DNA of 6,286 nt from Flavisolibacter sp. (GCA_017745135.1 JAGIAB010000188.1:1-6286), one strand, 5' to 3'; shown: positions 1 through 5,364, numbered from the stretch's first letter. Notes: generated by a model from the letters alone, not told the origin. Program-made: numbers and translations.

Positions 1-361
1 CGCCTGTTGGAGTGATCACCTCCGGAAGTTTAACCAGGGTGCTTAAGATATTTGAAGGATCCAATCCTAATTCTCTTGATAAAGATTCCAACGGTTTGTA
101 GTATGCTTTTGCTAATTCTGTATTGATGCTGACTGGTTTTGAGCTTCCCGTTTCTTTCAAACTAATGGTACAATCAATGGTGCCGCGGTTTAACTGACTT
201 GCTAAGATGCGGCGGATGTCAAATTCAAAAGGTTTTAAGAACGCAGGCATTTTTAACTGCAGTTCAAATTGCTTTCCATTGAGTGATTTGATATCAATTA
301 AAAAAGTTTTATCGCCTAGATTCTTTTCCACTCTTCCAAAGCCGGTCATTGATTTAAGCAT
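1..361 (-). CDS. yicC: YicC family endoribonuclease, N-terminal part (3' end cut by window edge)
   Basis: The first 120 residues of a YicC-family protein, read leftward from an ATG at 361-359; the gene continues past base 1. The protein opens MLKSMTGFGRVE, and the SMTGFGR block at the extreme N terminus is the hallmark of this family. It is followed by the family's conserved stretch around IDIKSLNGKQFE and by LKPFEFDIRRILASQLNRG, a pattern typical of the YicC N-terminal domain. Family members are about 290 residues, so roughly 60% is missing. E. coli YicC has been described as an endoribonuclease acting on RNA such as the small RNA RyhB; applying that role here is inference. In many bacteria yicC lies next to gmk (guanylate kinase), which would fall outside the window to the left. 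There is an internal ATG at residue 5, but family comparison favours the first one. No Shine-Dalgarno sequence is visible, as is usual in Bacteroidota. Confidence 0.9.
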   Translation of the reverse strand, partial: MLKSMTGFGRVEKNLGDKTFLIDIKSLNGKQFELQLKMPAFLKPFEFDIRRILASQLNRGTIDCTISLKETGSSKPVSINTELAKAYYKPLESLSRELGLDPSNILSTLVKLPEVITPTG

Positions 362-382
362 GTAGTTGTTTTTTGAATGAAG

Positions 383-412
383 TAAAGGTATTTGAATTCA
401 TTTATCTGCAAA
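383..412 (-). promoter_or_regulatory. Possible Bacteroidota-type promoter of yicC
   Basis: Reading leftward, TTTG (412-409) is followed after 18 bases by TACCTTTA (390-383). This resembles the Bacteroidota -33 TTTG and -7 TAnnTTTG consensus, with one mismatch in the last base. The -7 box ends 21 bases before the yicC ATG, which would give a short leader. It lies downstream of the leftward terminator at 424-451, so yicC could be transcribed independently of anything ending there. Prediction from pattern only. Confidence 0.4.
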
Positions 413-423
413 GAAAAGAGGAC

Positions 424-451
424 AAACAAAAAGCCCCGCGAATGCGGAGCT
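424..451 (-). terminator. Strong intrinsic terminator, leftward, with no protein gene upstream
   Basis: On the minus strand the sequence reads AGCTCCGC, loop ATTC, GCGGGGCT, then TTTTTGTTT: an 8-bp GC-rich stem, tetraloop and T tract. One stem position is a U-G wobble on the minus-strand RNA but would be a C-A mismatch on the plus-strand RNA. The T tract also exists only leftward, so the signal is strand-specific. The next gene upstream in this direction (lpxD) is divergent, so the terminated transcript must begin inside the 452-804 gap. Confidence 0.85.
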
Positions 452-492
452 AATATGTAGATGGGTTAGTAAGTACGGGAAACTAAATTTCC
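425..492 (-). ncRNA. Candidate short noncoding RNA or leader RNA
   Basis: This is a hypothesis built from three sequence signals read leftward. First, TAATATTG at 505-498 differs from the TAnnTTTG -7 box by one base and could start transcription near 490. Second, GGGAAA, loop TTTAG, TTTCCC at 493-477 makes a perfect 6-bp hairpin at the predicted 5' end. Third, after a linker of about 25 bases with few pairing options, the strong terminator hairpin ends the transcript near 425. The product would be about 65 to 70 nt, and I found no convincing reading frame in it. The -33 element is poor (TTAG, 17 bases upstream of the -7 box). It could instead be a transcription-attenuating leader of yicC with a start further upstream. 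I do not recognise it as a known RNA family. Confidence 0.3.
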
Positions 493-609
493 CAACACAA
501 TATTAAAAAGATTTTTTTCTAACTAAAAAAAATTTATGTAAAAATTATTCACATTTTTTTTATGCGTTTGTGGATTGGAAATACGCTGCACAAAGTTTTT
601 TGAGTGAAC

Positions 610-694
610 TGTTTCATGCTCATGAATGATGCATCAATTTTTTATAGAAAGACGTTCGTCTGGAATTCGTGCTGCATCAATGTTTCATCATGCT
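610..694. repeat. Cluster of short repeated motifs and palindromes
   Basis: The 9-mer TGCATCAAT occurs at 630-638 and 673-681. TGTTTCATGCT at 610-620 recurs as TGTTTCATCATGCT at 681-694, with three extra bases. TGATGCATCA at 627-636 is a perfect 10-bp palindrome, and GACG-TT-CGTC at 651-660 is an inverted repeat. The cluster sits 110 to 195 bases upstream of the lpxD ATG, where regulator-binding sites would be plausible. It may also be chance similarity in AT-rich DNA. Confidence 0.35.
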
Positions 695-781
695 TGTATA
701 GTTATCATACATCGAACTGCAATGATGACTAAAGAAGAATTGTAATTGGGTTTATACTCCGGCGCATCATTTTCTTCCGCT

Positions 782-789
782 TACCTTTG
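782..789 (+). promoter_or_regulatory. Possible -7 promoter box of lpxD
   Basis: TACCTTTG is an exact match to the Bacteroidota -7 consensus TAnnTTTG. It ends 15 bases before the ATG at 805, so the transcript would have a very short leader. No TTTG-like -33 element is visible at the usual distance of about 19 bases, which weakens the call. The box overlaps the TTG at 787, an argument against that TTG as start codon. Confidence 0.3.
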
Positions 790-804
790 AAAAAATTTTT
801 TTTC

Positions 805-1761
805 ATGCGTTTTGAAAAACCAGTTCCCATCACTGAAATAGCAAGACTAATAAGTGCAGAGATTATCGGCGAGAAGGAGGGTGTAGCATCCGGAATTAAT
901 GAAATCCATATGGTAGAAGAAGGTGATCTTGTATTTGTAGATCATCCAAAATATTACAAGGCTTGTATTGAGTCGCCAGCTACCTATATCATCATTAACC
1001 AGAAAACAGAGTTCCCTCCTCATAAGGCTTTGTTATTGGTAAGCGAACCCTTTGAAGCGTATTTAAAAATTGTTCAGCATTATCGTCCATTCGAACCTTC
1101 GTTCAAACAAAAAAGCGATACGGCCATTATAGGAGAGAACACTATAATAATGCCGGGTGCTTTTGTGGGCAACCACGTAAGCATTGGAGCAAACTGCACT
1201 ATCTATCCCAATGTTGTCATTATGGATCATTGCGTGATTGGTAACAATGTCATTATCCAGGGGGGGACTGTTATCGGTAGCGATGCATTTTATTACAACA
1301 AAAAAACAAACCGCGATGTTCATTATAAAAAGATGCAAAGTTGCGGTCGTGTAGTAATTGAAGATTTTGTGGAGATAGGAGCTAACTGTACCATTGACCG
1401 CGGCGTAACCGGCGATACAGTTATTGGTGCTGGAACTAAAATGGATAACCTGGTTCATATAGGGCATGATACTAAGATTGGAAAGAATTGTTTATTTGCA
1501 GCGCAGGTGGGAGTTGCCGGTGCTACTACCATTGAGGATGAAGTGATTCTTTGGGGGCAGGTTGGCGTGAGCAAAACGCTTATCATTGGAAAAGGCGCCG
1601 AGGTATATGCACAAAGCGGAGTGCCCTTTAGTGTGGAAGGAGGAAAAAAATATTTTGGATCGCCGGTGGAAGATGCGGTTGTGAAGAAGAAAGAATTTAT
1701 CTGGATTAAAAGGATTCCTGAGTTGTGGGATAAGGTGATGAAAGGTACCGACAGGAAATAG
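805..1761 (+). CDS. lpxD: LpxD-type UDP-3-O-acyl-glucosamine N-acyltransferase, short Bacteroidota form
   Basis: A 318-residue left-handed beta-helix acyltransferase of the LpxD family. LpxD transfers a 3-hydroxyacyl chain from acyl carrier protein to the amino group of UDP-3-O-acylglucosamine in cytoplasmic lipid A synthesis. Residues about 28-65 match the uridine-binding N-terminal LpxD domain, including EEGDLVFVDHPKYY. From about 105 to 285 the protein is a run of hexapeptide repeats (IGENTI, VGNHVS, IGANCT, VIGNNV, IGKNCL). His221 in the HIGHD segment aligns with the catalytic His239 of E. coli LpxD. Thr258 falls where E. coli has a second conserved histidine (His276). A basic helical tail follows residue 288. 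The open frame extends upstream to a TTG at 787, but that start would add a KKFFF-type extension and overlap a likely promoter box, so the ATG at 805 is preferred. No lpxA, lpxC or fabZ lies beside it, suggesting a stand-alone paralogue; family assignment is firm, exact substrate less so. Confidence 0.88.
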   Translation: MRFEKPVPITEIARLISAEIIGEKEGVASGINEIHMVEEGDLVFVDHPKYYKACIESPATYIIINQKTEFPPHKALLLVSEPFEAYLKIVQHYRPFEPSFKQKSDTAIIGENTIIMPGAFVGNHVSIGANCTIYPNVVIMDHCVIGNNVIIQGGTVIGSDAFYYNKKTNRDVHYKKMQSCGRVVIEDFVEIGANCTIDRGVTGDTVIGAGTKMDNLVHIGHDTKIGKNCLFAAQVGVAGATTIEDEVILWGQVGVSKTLIIGKGAEVYAQSGVPFSVEGGKKYFGSPVEDAVVKKKEFIWIKRIPELWDKVMKGTDRK

Positions 1762-1782
1762 GCCGGGAAGCTTTTTTGTTTG

Positions 1783-1815
1783 GCAGTTCGTTTTTATCTG
1801 ACTGCTTTTATTTTT
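1783..1815 (+). terminator. Probable terminator of lpxD
   Basis: GCAGT (1783-1787) pairs with ACTGC (1801-1805) across a 13-base loop and is followed by TTTTATTTTT (1806-1815). It begins 21 bases after the lpxD stop. The stem is only 5 bp, so it may be weak. The T tract exists only in the rightward direction. Confidence 0.5.
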
Positions 1816-1963
1816 CAGCGACTAAATAAACCGGTCTGCCTATTTCTTTTGGATATCCTTTTAACGTTACAGCAATTTTGCGGCGGAAATTGATATCTAT
1901 GTTTAACCAACTGCTTTCTTCCCAATCTATCAAATCGTTTATCAAGGTAATAGCTGTGGTCAT
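1808..1963 (-). CDS. Doubtful 51-residue ORF or 3' remnant of a decayed gene
   Basis: Read leftward, ATG at 1963-1961 opens 51 codons ending in TAA. The central and C-terminal residues look protein-like: DLIDWEESSWLNIDINFRRK followed by a segment ending GRPVYLVAEK. The mix of charged and aromatic residues and the AAA/GAA/CGC codon use resemble the neighbouring genes. I do not recognise a family. Another minus frame just upstream also has a readable stretch (YYNKQHNDHSYYLDKRFD), but that one is exactly antisense to the hydrophobic plus-strand frame and is probably a by-product of it. The ORF's last codons overlap the T tract of the lpxD terminator. It could be a genuine small protein, the tail of a frameshifted gene, or chance. 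Confidence 0.25.
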   Translation of the reverse strand: MTTAITLINDLIDWEESSWLNIDINFRRKIAVTLKGYPKEIGRPVYLVAEK

Positions 1964-1997
1964 TATGCTGCTTGTTATAGTAAGTATAATTTCTTAA
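1899..1997 (+). CDS. Doubtful 32-residue hydrophobic micro-ORF
   Basis: ATG at 1899 opens 32 codons to TAA at 1995-1997. The N-terminal 16 residues (MFNQLLSSQSIKSFIK) are polar with two lysines, and residues 17-32 are almost entirely hydrophobic (VIAVVIMLLVIVSIIS). This is the layout of a tiny single-pass membrane peptide. It overlaps the minus-strand ORF at 1808-1963 on the opposite strand, so at most one is likely real. No promoter or ribosome binding site stands out. It could be a membrane microprotein or chance in AT-rich spacer. Confidence 0.22.
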   Translation: MFNQLLSSQSIKSFIKVIAVVIMLLVIVSIIS

Positions 1998-2014
1998 GCC
2001 TTCGCTAAACAGGA

Positions 2015-2079
2015 AACGGCAACTGTGCTGATAGTCATGGTACTACCGAACGATGAAGACAACTGGTACAACTGCCGTT
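2015..2079. repeat. Interrupted inverted repeat
   Basis: AACGGCA (2015-2021) is complementary to TGCCGTT (2073-2079). After a 2-base mismatch the pairing resumes with TGT (2024-2026) and ACA (2068-2070), giving 10 of 12 paired positions around a 41-base loop. No T tract follows on either strand, so it is not an obvious terminator. Confidence 0.35.
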
Positions 2080-2096
2080 AAGAGCACCATCTTGCC

Positions 2097-2111
2097 GGTA
2101 AATAATTTACC
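2097..2111. repeat. Palindrome over a stop codon
   Basis: GGTAAAT-A-ATTTACC is a perfect 7-1-7 palindrome that includes the TAA stop (2109-2107) of the leftward exported-protein gene. It is AT-rich and has no T tract. A structural or protein-binding role is possible but unsupported. Confidence 0.4.
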
Positions 2112-3177
2112 TGTCAGGCTCGTAATCGTAAGGCAGTTGATCTGCTAAATTCTTCCAGCTCCAATAGCCCTGGTTCACCCAGCTTTTTTGATCGAAGAAA
2201 TATCCATTGGGCTTGATGGTAATTCCATCTGAAAGATCTACATAAGAGATCTGGAGCTTTGCGTTCAATGGCAATTTGTATTGTTGCAGAAATTCTTTTG
2301 CCGGTGGCTTTTTGGTATAACTGATACTGGCCTTCACCGGAAACCAAAGATCTACATTGCCTGTTGAGTCATCATAGAAATAATAAGCAGTATCATAAGG
2401 ATTGGAAAGCCGCTCAAATTTATTGGTATTTGTTTTTGATACAAGATCTACGGTAAAACCATCCTGCTTCAAAGTGCTATCATAATAGGAGCGAAGAAAA
2501 TGAAGTCTTGAACCATAATAGGCTTCTTCACGGTTTTTCTTCCACACCTGTTGTTCCTCGGGCGTTCCTTCCATTTCTGTATACAAACACAATCCGCGAT
2601 AAGAGTTCATATCTGTTTTAAAGAAATAGACAAAGGAATCCAGTTCATAACGAAGATCGTATCCCAACGAACGGTTGCTGATTTGTAAAGCTTCGGTTGC
2701 TAAAATCTTCAAACGGTCGTTTCGTTTGAAGTATAAAAACTTTAAGGCCTGCGGGTTGATCAATGTGCAACTATCGGCAAATGGTGTTGCACCAATAAAA
2801 TGCTTTAAAAAGAAATCGCCGTATCGCTCCCAGCCATCTTCCAGTTCATTACTGCTTGTGATGACGACTTCCGCCATTGTGTTGTCGGCTTTAGTGAGTT
2901 CAACGGTTAGTTCCTGGTTGTGGCCTTCGGCATTTATTGTTTTAGTGTTATATCCTGTAAATGAAAAAATGATTTCGTAACCGCCTTTTTCAAGGGCAAG
3001 AGAAAAATTTCCTTCACTGTTGGTAGTAGTTCCCTTGGTAGTATTTTGTGCAAAGACAGAAGCTCCCTGCAGGGGTTCTTTAGTTTCGGCGTCGACAACC
3101 TTGCCACTAAAGGTGAACTGTGCAAACGAAAGAACAGTAATGAAGCAAAGGCTTAAGACCAGAAGTGGTTTTTTCAT
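2107..3177 (-). CDS. Exported protein with carboxypeptidase-like regulatory domain
   Basis: A 356-residue protein with a clear signal peptide (MKKPLLVLSLCFITVLSFAQ; probable signal peptidase I cleavage near residues 19-20). Residues about 23-104 form a CarboxypepD_reg-like domain: FSGKVVDAETKEPLQGASVF, then a TKGTTTNSEGNFSL block and FSFTGYNT. This is the beta-sandwich fold common at the N termini of Bacteroidota envelope proteins. The linker segment MAEVVITSSN is typical of such proteins. Residues about 112-356 form a region rich in Tyr, Trp and Phe, with conserved-looking blocks WERYGDFFLKHFIGAT and NREEAYYGSRLHFLRSYYDS; I know this architecture from Bacteroidota but no defined function for it. 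The protein is too short to be a TonB-dependent receptor and has no visible peptidase motif. It likely acts in the periplasm or at the outer membrane. It starts 21 bases after the dehydrogenase gene ends, so it is probably its operon partner and second in the transcript. Confidence 0.82.
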   Translation of the reverse strand: MKKPLLVLSLCFITVLSFAQFTFSGKVVDAETKEPLQGASVFAQNTTKGTTTNSEGNFSLALEKGGYEIIFSFTGYNTKTINAEGHNQELTVELTKADNTMAEVVITSSNELEDGWERYGDFFLKHFIGATPFADSCTLINPQALKFLYFKRNDRLKILATEALQISNRSLGYDLRYELDSFVYFFKTDMNSYRGLCLYTEMEGTPEEQQVWKKNREEAYYGSRLHFLRSYYDSTLKQDGFTVDLVSKTNTNKFERLSNPYDTAYYFYDDSTGNVDLWFPVKASISYTKKPPAKEFLQQYKLPLNAKLQISYVDLSDGITIKPNGYFFDQKSWVNQGYWSWKNLADQLPYDYEPDR

Positions 3178-3198
3178 AAGTAGACTAAGATAATTGTA

Positions 3199-4263
3199 TT
3201 ATAACGAAAGAATACCTTTTTGTAGTGCGTCAAGGTATTTTTCGCAGGAGTTTTTTATGACTGTTTGAAGAGGGGTAAACTCAAAACCGGGCAAGGCATT
3301 CAGCAAGGCACTGTTGTCGAAAGAAGTTTTACTATGAGCGACTTTGGCGGTTTCTCTTGTGAGCAATGCTTTGTTACCTGTAACAATTTCTTTCAACCAT
3401 TCCAGCCGCCAGGCTATTTCTCCCATGGTTTTCGTGGCTTCTTTGTGCGGGGGCTTTTTGTGAAAGCCGTCAGCGATGGTATTGAACAATTGTTGAAAAC
3501 TCCAATTTTCACCGTTGACAATAAATTTCCTTTGTGTGATGTTTGAAAACAACAATCGAACGGCTGCTTCTGCAACATCTTCCACGCCAACAAAACCATT
3601 GACGCCTTCGGTGTACCAGGGAAATTCTTTGTACGCATTTTTAAAAATGGCGCAACTCGATTGATGCCAGTCGCCATAACCTAAAACAGTTGAGGGATTG
3701 ATAACAACACCTTCCAGTCCTTCGGCAAAGCCACGCCATACCTGTAATTCAGAATGATGTTTTGAAATGGCATAGTGGGTATTGCTTTTATTCTCTTCCC
3801 ATTTTTTCTGTTCATTAATGGTTTCGGTTTTGGTAGTTCTTCCCAATGCAGCAACGGAGCTTACGTGCAAAAACCGTTTGACTTTATTTTCAATTGCAGC
3901 ATTGACAACATTGGCTGTCCCTTCCACATTGATGTGATACATCCGGTGCCGTTCTCTCTTTGCGAAAGAAACAATGGCCGCGGCATGTATTACAGCGTCA
4001 GCATTCTCCATGGCATCGTGCAATGAAACAATATCCAATACATCTCCCTCTATCCATTGGACCTTTCTTAGAATTTCATCGGGTATGTAAAAAGGAAGTT
4101 TGTTGGAACGGCGAAGGGCACGAACGGAGCATCCTTTTTCAACAAGATTTTTAATGATGTAGGAACCAATGAAACCTGTTGCGCCGGTAACAAAGACAGT
4201 GCTCCCTGCCTCTTTAAAGGAAGAACTTAGATTTGAGGCTTCTTTATTTATTTCATCATTCAT
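3199..4263 (-). CDS. Extended short-chain dehydrogenase / NAD-dependent epimerase-dehydratase family protein
   Basis: A 354-residue extended short-chain dehydrogenase/reductase. The nucleotide-binding motif TGATGFIG is at residues 26-33 after a poorly conserved 20-residue N-terminal extension. The second beta strand leads to ALRRSN (49-54), where arginines and the lack of an acidic residue suggest NADP(H) over NAD(H). GDVLD (73-77) is the usual adenine-contacting region, and HAAAIVSF (93-100) follows. The catalytic set is Ser135/Ser136 in HVSSVAALG with Tyr164 and Lys168 in YAISK. INPSTVLGYGD (188-198) is the typical substrate-side motif. Length and motifs resemble dihydroflavonol 4-reductase-like or sugar epimerase-like members; the substrate cannot be read from the sequence. 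It probably leads a two-gene leftward transcript with the exported-protein gene 21 bases downstream. Its promoter should lie in 4264-4426, where I see no convincing match. Confidence 0.87.
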   Translation of the reverse strand: MNDEINKEASNLSSSFKEAGSTVFVTGATGFIGSYIIKNLVEKGCSVRALRRSNKLPFYIPDEILRKVQWIEGDVLDIVSLHDAMENADAVIHAAAIVSFAKRERHRMYHINVEGTANVVNAAIENKVKRFLHVSSVAALGRTTKTETINEQKKWEENKSNTHYAISKHHSELQVWRGFAEGLEGVVINPSTVLGYGDWHQSSCAIFKNAYKEFPWYTEGVNGFVGVEDVAEAAVRLLFSNITQRKFIVNGENWSFQQLFNTIADGFHKKPPHKEATKTMGEIAWRLEWLKEIVTGNKALLTRETAKVAHSKTSFDNSALLNALPGFEFTPLQTVIKNSCEKYLDALQKGILSL

Positions 4264-4334
4264 CGGGAAGAGTTTGCAAAAAAACTAATTATTTAGATAG
4301 AATAATCAGGGTAAGTGATTCCTTCATCTTTTGA

Positions 4335-4350
4335 GCGAAACATCTTTCGC
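4335..4350. repeat. Hairpin-forming inverted repeat in a divergent promoter region
   Basis: GCGAAA-CATC-TTTCGC is a perfect 6-bp inverted repeat with a 4-base loop. It is followed directly by AAAC-AATTTC-GTTT (4351-4364), a second small inverted repeat. Both lie between the divergent dehydrogenase and scramblase-like genes, 63 to 92 bases before the latter's ATG. No T tract follows, so a terminator is unlikely. An operator or leader structure is possible. Confidence 0.4.
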
Positions 4351-4426
4351 AAACAATTTCGTTTAAGATTTTGTTTTTAGGATAAACCTATTTTCTTTGC
4401 TGCCAATCTAAATTAAACTAACTGTT

Positions 4427-5026
4427 ATGTCTGTATTCTTTCCTGAATTCTTTGAAAGCAATGAGTATTTTATCGATGAGAAAGTTCAGTTCCTGAAGTT
4501 TCATAACGTTTACAAAGTGTATGACCCAATGGGTTTGCCGGTAGGAACGGTTACACAACACGTGTCCGGGTGGCACAAGGTGCTGCGGCTGTTTTTAAAG
4601 AAAGCAATGTTTCCTTTTCATTTGGAAGTTACCGATACCAATGAACGTGTGCTGGCAAGTATTCATCGTGGATGGACGTTCTGGATGTCGAAGATCACCA
4701 TCATGGATGGCAATGGCGTTGTATCCGGCTATATCAAACAAAAGTTTCGTTTTCTGAAACCACGGTTTCAAATCTTTGATGCAAACCAAACACAGATCGC
4801 AGAAATTAACGGCGACTGGAAAGCATGGAACTTTTCCATCACCGATCAAAGCGGCGTTCAAATTGGCTCCATCAATAAAAAATGGGCAGGGGTGGCAAAG
4901 GAGTTTTTTACGTCTGCCGATAAATATCATGTAAGTATTATTCCCGAATATGCTGAAGACCGGAATAAAATGAACATTGTAGTAACAGCTATTACAATTG
5001 ATATGGTGTTGAAGGAAAGTAAGTAA
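4427..5026 (+). CDS. Phospholipid scramblase / LURP-one-like protein
   Basis: A 199-residue protein resembling the scramblase/LURP-one superfamily (tubby-like beta-barrel around a hydrophobic helix). Five beta-hairpin units share a hydrophobic-x-hydrophobic-x-Asp pattern followed by a Gly-Hyd-Hyd turn: YKVYDP (Asp33), LEVTD (Asp70), ITIMD (Asp94), FQIFD (Asp118) and FSITD (Asp140), with 22- to 24-residue spacing in the last four. The block KKWAGVAKEFFTSADKYHV (151-169) and the terminal hydrophobic helix NIVVTAITIDMVLKE (183-197) match the end of eukaryotic scramblases. In those, an ADN-type segment is linked to calcium and the helix is variously called membrane-spanning or barrel-buried. Lipid scrambling has not been shown for most bacterial members, so the activity is unknown here; a lipid- or nucleic acid-binding role is equally open. 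There is no signal peptide. The gene is monocistronic by layout, with a strong terminator 100 bases downstream. Confidence 0.78.
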   Translation: MSVFFPEFFESNEYFIDEKVQFLKFHNVYKVYDPMGLPVGTVTQHVSGWHKVLRLFLKKAMFPFHLEVTDTNERVLASIHRGWTFWMSKITIMDGNGVVSGYIKQKFRFLKPRFQIFDANQTQIAEINGDWKAWNFSITDQSGVQIGSINKKWAGVAKEFFTSADKYHVSIIPEYAEDRNKMNIVVTAITIDMVLKESK

Positions 5027-5047
5027 TTAGTAATCAGTAATGAGTAG
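5022..5047. repeat. Short 7-bp tandem repeat over a stop codon
   Basis: AGTAATT, AGTAATC, AGTAATG and a partial AGTAG run head to tail, 3.7 copies of a 7-bp unit differing only in the last base. The run begins within the last sense codon of the scramblase-like gene and includes its TAA stop (5024-5026). Each further unit supplies TAA or TAG triplets in other frames. Probably slippage-derived. Confidence 0.6.
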
Positions 5048-5364
5048 CTGAAGAAGGCTTTGTTCATTAAAAGATCCAGCCGTAACTACAGAAAGTCCCA
5101 AGGTTTATTAAAAAATTATAACATCAAAATGCACTGTTCAACGGTGCATTTTCTTTTTCTCACAATTCTAAATTCTGGTGTGCAGCAGCTTTTTTTATTT
5201 GAATCCCTTGCTGTTCGTAAGTTTACGATTGCCGAGTAACTGGATTTTGTCTATTTTACAGTTCGGTAATATTCTCTACAAAATCCCTCTCTGAAAGATC
5301 GGCCAGTACTCTTTGAAAAGCCGTGGCAAACAATTTGTTCCTGAATAATTAACACACGGTTTTT
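5027..5364. other. Intergenic region after the scramblase-like gene
   Basis: This 338-base gap holds the tail of the 7-bp tandem repeat, the terminator at 5126-5159 and a small inverted repeat CGTAA-GT-TTACG at 5216-5227. A possible weak promoter (TTTG at 5246-5249, TAATATTC at 5267-5274, 17 bases apart) lies 90 bases ahead of the small membrane protein. I see no credible coding sequence or structured RNA in the remainder. Confidence 0.5.
5126..5159 (+). terminator. Strong intrinsic terminator of the scramblase-like gene
   Basis: AAAATGCAC (5126-5134) pairs perfectly with GTGCATTTT (5144-5152). The stem continues inward with a T-G wobble and a G-C pair around a TTCAA loop, 11 bp in all. The run TTTTCTTTTT continues to 5159. 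The wobble is on the plus-strand RNA, favouring rightward use. Confidence 0.85.

Larger units (their letters stand above)
362..804. other. Divergent intergenic region between yicC and lpxD
   Basis: This AT-rich gap of 443 bases holds the possible yicC promoter (383-412), the leftward terminator (424-451), the candidate short RNA (425-492) and a possible lpxD -7 box (782-789). Between about 600 and 700 there are repeated short motifs and small palindromes, listed separately. I see no convincing coding sequence on either strand; the longest frame noted is a 22-codon lysine-rich one on the minus strand at 549-617. No tRNA-like cloverleaf is evident. Confidence 0.6.
1762..2106. other. Convergent intergenic region with doubtful coding content
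   Basis: This gap of 345 bases lies between the ends of lpxD and the leftward exported-protein gene. It contains the lpxD terminator, two overlapping micro-ORFs on opposite strands (1808-1963 minus and 1899-1997 plus, listed separately), an interrupted inverted repeat (2015-2026 with 2068-2079) and a palindrome at 2097-2111. Protein-like stretches appear in more than one frame but are broken by stops. Either a decayed gene or non-functional spacer fits; I cannot decide between them. Confidence 0.5.

Noticed and set aside
549..617. 22-codon lysine-rich frame on the minus strand
   Set aside because: Too short, no signals of its own, and it lies in AT-rich DNA where poly-lysine codons arise by chance.
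787..804. TTG at 787 as the lpxD start, adding six residues
   Set aside because: The extension is a low-complexity KKFFF-type stretch, overlaps a TAnnTTTG box, and the ATG at 805 gives a normal LpxD N terminus.
1063..1467. 134-codon minus-strand frame inside lpxD
   Set aside because: Entirely antisense to a well-supported hexapeptide-repeat protein; composition is what a shadow of repeated Ile/Gly/Asn codons gives.
1899..2081. Stop-codon readthrough joining the 32-residue ORF to a further 27 codons in the same frame
   Set aside because: The downstream stretch is readable, but TAA is the least leaky stop and no readthrough signal, selenocysteine element or recoding context is visible.
2675..2980. 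101-codon plus-strand frame inside the exported-protein gene
   Set aside because: Antisense to a gene with signal peptide and recognised domain; no recognisable motif of its own.
4595..4930. 111-codon minus-strand frame inside the scramblase-like gene
   Set aside because: Antisense shadow of a frame with clear internal repeats and superfamily motifs.
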